From Omphalotus guepiniiformis (taxonomy: Eukaryota; Basidiomycota; Agaricomycetes; Agaricales; Omphalotaceae): DNA of 64,000 nucleotides. The notes beneath the pieces were generated by a model. That model worked only from the letters and a program-made list of their open reading frames with translations, was not told the DNA's origin and did not search any database. The position numbers were made by a program, and so were the translations under genes. Each line of letters opens with the position of its first letter. The stretch's first letter is position 1. The DNA lies in NCBI GenBank assembly GCA_028554645.1, contig JAQOOI010000017.1, forward strand, positions 1,116,001 through 1,180,000, in the 5' to 3' direction. Below, in pieces: positions 13,738 to 24,498 of the stretch.

Positions 13738-16700
13738 TTCCCCTGAGGACGTTCTTCTTTGAAACCCCTGAACGCTTTCTCGCTTTCCATAAGGACAGTA
13801 TGGTCTGGCTTCTTGCATTCTTTTGTTATTCTTGACCCTAATCACTTCGTTCTTTGCTTCATACATACTAATTCATTTGGGCTAGATAATTCATCCTGAT
13901 CTGCCTTCTTCGCTGTATAAATTTGCACATAGGTTCCCTTTTCTTCTGTGTATTCTCAAAATCTGATCTGCTCTCCTACAATACGTAGTCGATCTTTTTA
14001 TCCTTATAAGCCTTTTTTTCTTGATAGTTACTGTATACTCGTATGTTGTTGTCTCCATCCACGATCTCCCTCTTGCTGTCTTAAATGTACCCCTCCATCC
14101 CCCCGTTTATCAGGTACCTATTCCCTTGTTTATTTCTTATACCTACCGTTTAGTACAATACCATAGTACTGCTATCTTTTAACGCTCTTTCTCTTTCCGT
14201 TGTACCATCACCCAAACAACTCTCGGATCCTACTCTCTTTCTTGCTGCAATTCACTGCTTTCCTTGTGTATACTTACTGCAATGGATCCGAAGACCTTTA
14301 AAATCTTCACTTACAGTCGTACATCGCTACTTACCCCTGGTTATAAATGAATTATTCTGTACATATATTGTTCACAAACTATAGAGACATGTGTCTAAAA
14401 TCTTGACATAGATTCAAGAGTTAGTACGTTCATGTGTCGAGTTGATATTGAGGAGTTTGAGCTTGCGATTGCGATTGTGACCCTGACAAGTCGCCCACTG
14501 CCACTACTGTGCCATCCTGCCAGCCCTGTCCAATGTCAGTTCTTTCATGAACTTACGGTCCCGGGTGGCGTTCCCCCACATCCCTTCGTTCTCGGACACT
14601 TGCTGTGGCGGCTGGTCGGACAGAGCTAGATAGGCAGATAGTCATAGATACTATGATGGGTATTGGACAGATTGTTGTCATCATCTATGTATGCAGTATG
14701 CAGGTACTAGGAACGTGATTCGGCCTGGATATTAAAATACGGCGTATCGTTTTATTATTATTTTTTTGATTGTGAAGTACGTATATATTAAAAAAGACTG
14801 ACAGACTCCGTCAGGCTGTCCTGTCTTGCCATGTCTTGTCTTGCGCTGTATGTACGTACGTACGTACGATGGATTGAAAGATACTTTAGCTTTGTGGGGG
14901 GAAGTGGTACAGTAAAGTCATATTGATGTAGACGTAGACGTAAAGAAAATGGGGACTCCGAAAACTCGGAAAGAGTGAAAGAGGAACAAAATTCGTAAAC
15001 TGATGCATTGCCCTAGTCCCCCCACCGTACACACACAGATACCTTCGGAACTCGAATTCAGCACTCAGCGCGGCTGAACATCTGACCAGGTGATTCGAGA
15101 TAATCATTTAGTATTTGATACGTATAGTCAAATCATTCCAGGTCTTGGCATGGTATTGCGAATGTTTGACAGGAATCAAGAATCATCAGACCAGGCGCAG
15201 GCGAATGACAAGGTCAGAGAGGAATTTGAGAGTGAACCATCGTAGAATCAGTTCACACGGACCCACAAAGATTCCGAAGGTTGGCTATACTCTGCACAGT
15301 GAAACCAATCATACTGTAAGTACTTAGTAGGCCCAGTGCAATCTTCGTGGACCGCTGGCTCATTTCCCTTTCCCTTCCCATCATTTTCCTTTGTATAGCC
15401 GCGAACGCAGTGGAGGCGGCGCAATTTGAAATAAGAAGCATACTGAGATAATCCTTCCTTGTATTTACAGTATGTATTTGAAATTGTTACTGAAGCTTGA
15501 CTGTTCAAGATGATGTTTACAGCCTTAAGTATATTGCGGGTGATAACATCTCGAGCGCTAAGCACGTTGTTAGCAGGACAAGAAGAATGCAATTAGGATT
15601 CTGGAGGGTGGCGTTCCGGAACGAGTGGGAGGCTAACAGAGGTGTGGGACGGGATGTGTTTCGAATGGGCAGTGTACGACGGGAGGGAGGAACGTACTCG
15701 TGCCCGCCCTGGTGTTCAAACTTCACGCTTCAGGGACCAGCTGAGACGCTCAGTGTTGGCTTATCGGGGAGTCAACTCGGAGTTTTTTTTCGATTGTGAG
15801 AGTCGGCCGCTCCCGAATTCACTTCTTTGATCGTCCACCCTGAAGAGTACCATGTATGTACATATGTATATACGTCTGATTTGTAGACATGTTACTTACC
15901 TTCGTTCCGGGTTTATGTTGATTATTGATGCGTAATGTGTCGGGAATGTGCTTCTCGAATTTGAAACAGTATATTTCCTTTAATATTTTTCCTTCGGCTG
16001 TGTAAAGTAATGAGATCTCATTTCTGCGCAATTTCGCGAAACGGAAACGAAATGTGATACGTACTTATGTGGTCGGTCAACAATAGCGGACGAACTTGTT
16101 CCGGAAATGGAAAGAAGAAAGGACATTTGGCAAATATCGATTTGAAGAGGACAGTGAATGAAACGAAAAATAGACAGACCTCTGGATGAACCTGGATTTG
16201 AGGGAGGCTTGGTCTTGACCGGTTGAGGTACCCCTACGGAGATATGGTGAAAGCGTGCCCGCGAGACGTTAAGTACCCTGTAGCCCTGGCCCAGATGCCA
16301 CAGATACCGACTCGGAGGCATTATGATTATGTGTATGTGGTACAAACTCTTGCCGAGAGATATATGGTTATGAGGCGCAATAATCTGGTCAGTCGGTGAG
16401 GACTATTATACACCTTTTCCCGTACTTTTGTCCTCGTAATACCGAATGAACATTATGATTTAGGTAAACAGTGAAACGTCAAATGCAGACCCACCATACT
16501 AACGGCCGGGGCCAGACGGCCTGTCTTATGCGTCAACTGCTGGAAATCTTGAGATATAAGGAGGACGGTATGCTGCGTACTTGGATGATAAGTAATAATC
16601 CGGTGGTGTGGGGATGAACTTAGAGTTTTGGAGTCCACATGACCCTTGCTGGGCGCTGGACCGGTTTCAAACTGGCCCCATTAGATTCAGAAGAGAGTCT

Positions 16701-18045
16701 GGACAGCACTTTGTTAGACAGGGGGCCTGAATAAGTCATTCAATAAGCGGTTCCTCAGTATGCAGGCATGGTCACAAGTACTCGATACAGTATCCCCGGC
16801 TTGAGTTTTGACACAGGAAATAATTCTTTCGCCCTGGTATGCTTTGCCTGCCTGAGATATACTGGCAAAAATGAGCATGAAACTATAGTACTAGCAAGAC
16901 TGACTGTACCTCTACTTCCTGTTTTCGGAAGCTACGGGAGCTCGCAAGTGAGCGCAGCAAGGCCAAAGATCTGAATATCTGGATAAAGACGGGGTGACCT
17001 CTCACAGAGAGATCGTAATCAGAGTTTCGTTCGTGCATCGCTGGCAGTGGCTCAGACAGCCGGCCATTCGGAAATAATAAGAACGGCTTACGCTTCGGTC
17101 TGACAACCGCTCCAGGGCAGAACCCCACAAAGGGTCCTCGTAAGGGTCGGATGGAGCAAATGCTTACCACCGTTACTTACACGATCAGGAAGCTCACTTG
17201 AATACGCGCGGCAACCAAATTAGTACATAAGAAAGGAGCGAAGGAGAGCGAAAGCCGCAAGCGCCAAGTTTTGGTCCGACGGCAGGGCGAGATCTTCTCA
17301 ACATTGAACATATTGCCCTATGTTCATTCTTGAATCAGTAACTCCTTGGAACTCAGAAGTGACCTGCGCTTACATACGAAGTACTTGGACAGTACCGGTG
17401 TGCACGCACCGCCGTGGTGTAGAGGCATGCCTGTGCGTGGCTGGAAAACGCGGCAAATGAGTACTTTCACTGTCGAGATTGAGATGACACGTAGGGGGAG
17501 TTGAGCCATTGAGGTAACATGACTCTTGTCCGACCTATGTAGAACCAAGCGTTTGGGACATATGGGCAGAACACGAGCTTATGAGAATCCTATGCTCGGG
17601 ACCGCTGAGCTACTTTTTGGATGGGTGATGAGAGAAGCTAAATGGCACGCGTCGAGTCTAAATGATATCAATTTCCGGCATTGTTTATTCACTGTTCATT
17701 GCTTTGCGCTGTCAGAAAGGCTACAGAAATGCGATATCGGAACGTACTGTTGCGTGAATGTGGCCGATGTAAAAAATAGCTTCATGTGAGCCTATGTATC
17801 GGAGTGTATCCTGAGTGTATCGGTCGCATTACATGCAACGATTGTCGACAGGGTCGTAATGACAGACTGCCCCGCCATCTCACTAGTACTGACAGGGACA
17901 GAAGCCAGTTCAGCTTGAATTGGATGAACCCTGACATGATTTACGTAAGCGCTAAATTAGATTCACGTGACTATGACGCGTTGAAGGCTGCGCCACTTGC
18001 CAATGCTTCAACTTCTCTCACCGTTCACATCGTTCTGAAGGTGCA
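13738..18045. other. Gene-free interval (4.3 kb) between CON7-like and F-box/RCC1 genes
   Basis: The longest gap in the window. Reading frames are at most about 120 codons and have no recognisable composition or motifs. It begins with T-rich 3'-UTR-like sequence of the CON7-like gene. It holds a (TACG)4 microsatellite at 14853-14868 and a perfect palindrome TTTCGCGAAA at 16032-16041. I see no tRNA, rRNA, transposase or terminal repeats. A non-coding transcript or distant regulatory DNA is possible but not shown. Confidence 0.6.
14853..14868. repeat. (TACG)4 microsatellite
   Basis: Four perfect tandem copies of TACG, in the gap downstream of the CON7-like gene. It follows a run of imperfect TGTCTTG repeats (14821-14843). 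Confidence 0.9.
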
Positions 18046-20287
18046 ATGTCTGCTTTAACCGATATCCCGGTCGAAATATTTTTAGATAATCTATTTCCTT
18101 TACTTCAACTTGATGACCTTTTGAACTTGGGGAGCATTAACAAGGTATGATATTATGCTTTATCCTTCAGCCGTCGTTGTCTAAACAAATTGAATTTTTA
18201 GTTCTTTGCTGCGTTATGCTCTGATGAAACTTTCTGGAAGCGCAAGCTACAGACGGACTTCAACTTCTCCGGCGCAGGCACCGCTAGAACGAGCGGCTGG
18301 AAATACATCTACCGTCGTTTATCCAACCCTCGCGGTAAGTTGACGGCAACGTCATGAAAACGCTCGCGACTATATTGATTTTACTCCTAGTCTTCGTTTG
18401 GGGGTAAGCACATACTTTCTTGATTGGTCCCAAGCTTCCGGCCTCAATCGGACCACTGCAGAGCCAGAAGTCATGGAAGAATGGGCTTAACTAAGTTTCC
18501 GCGCTCGACGTTGCGTGGAGATCTACCTTTCCCTACCGAATTGCGATTTCCGGGCATACGTATCGTGAATCTCGTCGCAGGAGGAATGTACGCATTTTAT
18601 ATTTTGCTCTCAAGGCAAACCTCCGAGAATTAACTTCAGGTCATTCCATGCTTTGGATTCTGATGGACACCTTCACGTCTGGGGTCTGTCGTGCATCCCA
18701 TTTGTGATTATATCATTATCTGATTAGCAACATGCTTCAAAGGAACTTTGGATGGGACCACATTGGCTTTGACTAGCGATGGCTTCTCCGAGTCGGGGAA
18801 GACGGCTAAAACACCTCTGAGGCTACAACTTCCCGTATCTATGCGCAGTATTAGGTAGGGTTTATGAATCATCCTGACCCTGATGGACTCACGCTCCTAA
18901 ATCAGCTGCGGAAGATTGCATTCTGCGTCTTTGGATTCGGCGAATCATATCTGGACATTTTTAAATTGGGGTAGGCCGTTCAGGCTGACGTCTTCGATTT
19001 TGAATGCTCCGGACTTTGTGCCGATCCAAGTCGAGTGCGGCTGGTCATTTTCTTGCTCCTTAATGAAATCTGGAGATATTATTGTGTGGTGGCCGTTCTC
19101 AGGCCAAATGGAAGCCGCGATTGAAGCCAAGATGAGGGAGATGGATCAGGAAGGCGACAAGAAAGCATGCGCTGATGAAGGCCAGATTCCGTGCATTGCT
19201 TGGGATCTCGACGCCGACCCCACCGTGTTACCTCCTCTACCAGCACTACCGGATGTAGCAAATAATGACCAGGCTGGGGCGGAACCAACGCGCGTGATCC
19301 AAATTGCAGGGTTTGACCAACATATTATTGCTCTCACCAATCAAGGTCACGTTTTGAAATTTGGTGTGCTGCATGAGATTTCCGTCTCTGAAGGAGTTTG
19401 GCAATATGTTTGTAGTTTTTCTAATCATACCACTTATCTTCAATTGATCTCTGAACTTTGCAGCTGCCCAACTTCAGTGAAGTACGGAAGGTCAGGACGT
19501 TTGGTGATTTTGGCAGCCGCAATCTCGAAGCGCCCGATGTGCTGAAAATAACCCATGTAAGCATGCATTGTACCATCGTGATCGCTTTGTAGTTGACTGG
19601 TTGGATTGCTAGATCTCCGCACATTTTCTCAATTTCTTTGCGTATTCTACGACTTCAAAGTCTGTTGTGCTCATGGGCAACACTAACACCACACCAGACT
19701 CTGCGCCAGACATCATCCCGGGATTGCAGGGTCGGTCTGTCATCTCAGTCGTTCTTGGTGATTACCATAACGCCGCAGTAACTTCCGATGGTAAATTGTT
19801 GACATGGGGAGCTTTCTCGAGTGGTGCCTTGGGACTGGGCGACCCTGCGATGCTTGAAGTCGGCACCCCTGGTGGATTTTCTACTGGGGAGGACCGTCTT
19901 CGAGCGATCGACAGAGGATTTGGTACACCCCCGTCTGTGGACGTTCCTACAGAAGTTCGATTTGACCATCTTCGAAAAAAGCGCAAAGACAGATTTTGTG
20001 TCTCGGCTGCTGCGTCTGGTTGGCATACAGGGGCCCTCGTCATTGACTTAGAGGTAAGTCCCTGACTTTCAAATGGCAAAGCCAAATACTATCAATGTTT
20101 TGATTTCTAGCCCAACGAGAACGACACCGACAGTGATGTTGAAGTGGAAGAGGAACCTGCGGGGAATCTTCGCGAATACCGCGGGACTCCTCCTCCACCG
20201 ACTCCCCCTCTCCATCCATTCATTGGCAGAGGAAATCCTCACTTTAGAATTGGTTTTGCCGGACGCGGAATGCATAGAGGCGGATAA
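18046..20287 (+). CDS. F-box protein with RCC1-like repeats (SAF1/Pof9 type)
   Basis: Predicted SCF ubiquitin-ligase substrate adaptor. About 10 introns. The N-terminus (MSALTDIPVEIFLDNLF, QLDDLLNLGSINKFF) is an F-box for Skp1 binding. It is followed by RCC1-type beta-propeller repeats: VFVWG, SFHALDSDGHLHVWGTLDG, an ISCGRLHSASL block, IQIAGFDQHIIALTNQGHVLKFG, and VVLGDYHNAAVTSDGKLLTWG. The C-terminus is acidic then Gly/Arg-rich. The same domain pair occurs in yeast Saf1, which targets adenine deaminase when cells enter quiescence; conservation of that substrate is not shown. The exact join around 18410-18470 is uncertain. Confidence 0.88.
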
Positions 20288-20502
20288 TACTGACAAGGGG
20301 AAGAATATATGGGAGCGTATGCGTTTCTTCAATGCGAACTTTGACAGACAAAGATGCGGTTTGGAATTCAAGCTTTTAACAACGCTTTGGAAGTTAAATA
20401 CCGAATGTTTCAGTAATAAACGGACTAGTTATGTTGTAAAATTACAAATCTAAAGACTAATGCATGTACACGAGCACAGAGTATGCCTTGAATTGAAGTT
20501 AA

Positions 20503-22508
20503 CTATTTGAATCTGGTGAAGATGTTACGCAGAGGTATAGGCATACGACTCTTCGGTGTCACAGGGACAATGTTGCCTTTTCGGAGAGCAGTTTCATCCA
20601 AGGTGTGCCGAGAGGTAGTAGACGATGTTGATGGTTTCTCTTTGGGCTTGTTCTCTTTTCCAGAATTAAGAGAACTTCTGTTAACGCGCGCCGGAGCGGA
20701 AGCCTGTAAAATTGGTCGCTGGATTTTGGCAGGCGTCTTCGGATCTTGTTTTTGCAAGCCCGGCTTCTTCGTGGACAACGGTCGTGTTTGTGTAGCACAA
20801 GGTGTCGTGGAAGGAGGGGCACGAGACACTGCACTGGAACTTCTCTTTTGCTTACCCACTTCCCGTAACAAAGGTGTAACCGTTGATTCTGCCTTTGAAG
20901 CCGGGGGCCTGTTGCATTGAGGGGTATAGGTATGGCGAAGAGGCGAAGGTCGTGTGAGGCGACACTTGGAAGGCTCAAGGGAGTGACGGACCGGTGCAGC
21001 CGATTTTAACTTGCTCGATGGGGCAGATATAGCAGTCTGCTCTTGCTGACATGGACCCTCGACGAAGCGTACACTCTTACGACTCTTCAGAATACCACGG
21101 GGAGTAGGACTAGCACGCAAACTTGGCGAGGAGCTAGCCACAGATGGCGCAGGTGAGTCGGACCTACGCGAGTGAGATTCTGTATTCGAAATCGGGGTTG
21201 CTGTCGAAGCAGTTTGCAAGAAGTTCTGTTCAGGTACGTCGCCTTCCACTTTAGTCGTCTCCACTGCTGCAGCGGGATCCTTCTTCGACTCGGAGTCACC
21301 GCAAGGAAGTTTATATTGATGTAATAGTTCACGAGCAAAAGCCCATTCGTCTTCAGGGTCGCGAGTGGTGATCGGATCCGCGGTAGAAAGCGTCTGGTCG
21401 GAATGGACCTCCTCCTCTAAAATTGCACAGTGAGTGGTAGGCTTCTCTTGCAGGGAAGCGCATTGCATCCTCAAAGACCGAATCATTTCTTCTAAATCCA
21501 TGGGAGATGTGCCTTTGCGGGAAAACTCAAATTTGGGGGAGTAAGTTGAAGGTGATCCAAGAAAAGCAGACGGTATGCCAGGATAGGGAAGCGTGGCAGT
21601 GACATCACGCTTGAGAGCAAGGGGAGCAATTGTCTTATTCCTTCGACGTTCTGCCAAGGTAAGAGCAGGAGGCGAGTCCATACTTTCCGAGGATTCGAGG
21701 GACAGAGGTATAGCAGACTGAGAGTTAGATATCACCAGGGAAGGCGGTGTGATCTGGGAATCCTCAGGGGGCTCCTCCTTGAAGAAGGAATTCAAGTCCC
21801 GCAACTCCAGCATTATCTCAACCATATCCGGATTCATAGACCTTGCTGGTACCTGTAGAGACCACCGCTTCGTCTTCCCTTCTGATCTGAGCGTGATCTC
21901 GCGTTCGAATACGAGAGCGTTCCGATTCGCCGCATTGGAGTTAGACAAGGAACGACGAGTAGGTACCGAAGAAGAGCTAAGGAAAGGTCCTTTGAGCGCG
22001 TTTCGATTGCGAAAGCTTGCGAGTGCTTCCTGAAATGCTTCGCACGAATAAAATGAACCTTCAGGTACCCAAGAATACATATCGCTGACTTGAACGTCGC
22101 TCCATGGAATGTGGCCCGGAGCCTCGGCATTGGCATTGGCAGAAACACCTTCCTTGAGTGAGACGAAATTGAGAATCGAATCTTGTACACGAGGCTAGTA
22201 TTGCATACCGTCCACCTCTGAACAGATAAATCTTCTTTCAGCATAGTCTTGAGGCGAGGTGGTGTAGGAATTGTGGCGGTTAAAGCTAGCGATTTCCTTC
22301 TTGCTGGTGCGTAGTCATGATCACTTGATGAATCAAAGTTTGACACAGTTAACGTGCATTCAGATGGAAAAGGTGGGACTGTTCCAAGAGAAGTGATTGA
22401 TATGGAGTCCAAGGAGAGTGATTCCGATAGTAAATTGCAGTCCGGTTCGGAGTGCATGTGAAGGTCATTTGAAGTTGGAGACGTAAGAGTTGATGTTGTA
22501 CAGTTCAT
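20503..22508 (-). CDS. Unknown Ser/Pro-rich protein with PP1-docking-like motif
   Basis: Two exons (22209-22508, then 20503-22152) encode about 649 residues. The 56-nt intron (22153-22208) joins SVQRWT to EGVSANANAEAPGHIPW. I do not recognise the family. The conserved-looking part is the centre, from HIPWSDVQVSDMYSWVPEG through a stretch with FEREITLRSEGKTKRWSLQV. A second block has DPEDEWAFARELLHQYKLP. The second half is basic, Ser/Pro-rich and disordered. It contains KSVRF (codons at 21064-21078), which fits the RVxF consensus for protein phosphatase 1 docking, preceded by Gly-Ile-Leu-Lys-Ser-Arg. There is no signal peptide or membrane segment. Function unknown. Confidence 0.8.
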
Positions 22509-24498
22509 GAATGTGAGTATAGGATTCAAAGGCTATAACACGAGCAGTCAGGAGTGATAGAAGAAGGAGATAGAAAGCAGCGCTCGGAGCTTCAGCTCTT
22601 GCTATCGATTGCACGTGATCAATGTATTCGGTCCGACCAAGTTGAAGTTCAACAAGTGTTCAGTAATATATACTCAGCGGTGAGAATACACAGCCTATTG
22701 CTGTTCACAAGAGATATAGAGCGGAGAACAGACCGGAACTTGGGCTTGAATTTCTGGATATTCAAACCAGAGACGCAATGTCGCGTATGTAGCAGCCAAC
22801 AGTCATGTTACGAGAAGCAGAATTAGCCAAGTATTGCTCTGCTTCCGAACTAATATATTTTGAGTATGATTTTAGCAGTGAACAAATATCCTTGCCGAAT
22901 GAGCGGAATAACGTAGAATAACGTAGATCGCAGTGCAGTGCAGTAATTGAATTTGAAATGAATGAAGAAGAACAATCATGAACACATGTGTTCTCAGAAT
23001 TATGTCTAATTCGAGCAGCGCAAAGAAGAAGAACACGATATTCTAGTATTCAGAACAACGATATCCACATACATATGTTGTGCGAATGCTTCCGCGCCTG
23101 CATGGCAGGTTCAAACTTCAACGCCTGCGTCGCGTCTTCATCTTGGATAGTTAGCAACTTCAAGCGATCGGAGCGTAAGATAGGCACCCAAACGTTAGCG
23201 CCCTCCTTGTGTTTCGGACGGAATGAATGCAAAGAACCCTGATGGCACGATTGCTGGATATTTAGGAGAAGGGGAGGATATGACGAAACCATTTAGCCTG
23301 GAGATCAATCGTATTCAGAAATCTGACATGCTGGTCAATTGTTGCTGACATCGTACCGACATTGAAGTTGCCATGTCCAAACGAATGTCCAGAGCAAGAT
23401 CTTGACAATTAGACGGATAACCAACGGGACACTGAGCACGAACGTTTGACCCTAAACAGAGTTTTAAGAACTTGCGTACTGCATGAGATGGTCCGGACAT
23501 TCAGTCGTTTGATACTGTCACTGGGATATTCTGGGATATCTTGAGAATGACAGAAGAATGACAGTCATTATGCATGTGTATGCAGACATGTCCATCTCTA
23601 CATAGCAGGAAGAAAGTTCGCAAATATCTTTCAGATCCGATTTAGATCACTCACGATTAGCTCCTGGTAAAACTCGGAATTGGGCTCCGTAGAAAGGGAA
23701 TACAAGCACCCAATTGAACATCAACTGATTGTGTTCAATTGTGGAAAGTGTTGTATCTCCAGATACACATCTCGAGCCCAGCCTATGCAAAGAGATTTCA
23801 AGTACGATATGATGGTGAACCAGTTTGAATACAAGACGGACCTTGGTCCTTGAGCGCAGGGAGCACAGAAGGCTCGGACGACCTCGGGCCGGGCTACCGA
23901 CAGGGCTGTTGATTCCCACACGACACGTGACACGATAACCCTTGTCATACCCATTTTCGACTTTCACTCTTCCTCGTTGATTTTATTCTCACTTCTTTTT
24001 TTTCTGCGACATTCTTTGCTTCCTGGCCATCAAACTTTGGTGAGCTTACTTTTGGTCACCTTTTTGGGCTGCTTTCGGAGGCGAATTCAGGGTTCAGTCG
24101 TGAGCAAACTTTTCATACATCCGCACTATTTTTGCCTCAACATGGTTACTGACACTCCTCTGCTTGCGCTGTACAGAAATTTGTATGTGGTGTATGCAAG
24201 GCGATAGGCAAAGTAGATTTGTATGTTAGCTGGTAAGTCTTTAGTTGCGAGTGTGCTCTATCATGATGAGCTAGTCGATATTTGCACGTCAGTCGTAGAT
24301 TGAACTTAGCTTCACCATCCAAGACGTTATTTACGCTTTTCTGACTTTTATCTTGCATTATCATCCTTTGAGATTGTGCCCATACTGATCACTGTACTTC
24401 CTTTTTATCTTATTCTCAGACTCTGCGTCAGGAATTCTCTCTTCTGTACCATTAATTTCATCTGCGTCTGTTGCTGTGCCAGAGCTTCGTAACGCGTT
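22509..24498. other. Gene-free interval (2.0 kb) between divergent genes
   Basis: Holds the promoters of the unknown protein (-) and the ELMO gene (+). No convincing coding frame. Contains a small tandem-repeat cluster at 22906-22944. A pyrimidine-rich tract around 23965-24035 may mark the ELMO transcription start, leaving a leader of up to about 500 nt that could carry an intron (a GTGAGC lies near 24039). Confidence 0.55.
22906..22944. repeat. Short tandem repeats
   Basis: Two perfect copies of GAATAACGTA (22906-22925), then three copies of GCAGT (22930-22944), within the gap between the unknown gene and the ELMO gene. Confidence 0.85.

Noticed and set aside
17395..17460. tRNA-like stretch with an A-box match (TGGTGTAGAGG)
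   Set aside because: No B box, T arm or acceptor pairing follows; a chance match.
13738..18045. Possible degraded transposon or mating-pheromone gene in the large gap
   Set aside because: No terminal repeats, no transposase or reverse-transcriptase motifs, and no short frame ending in a CaaX box.
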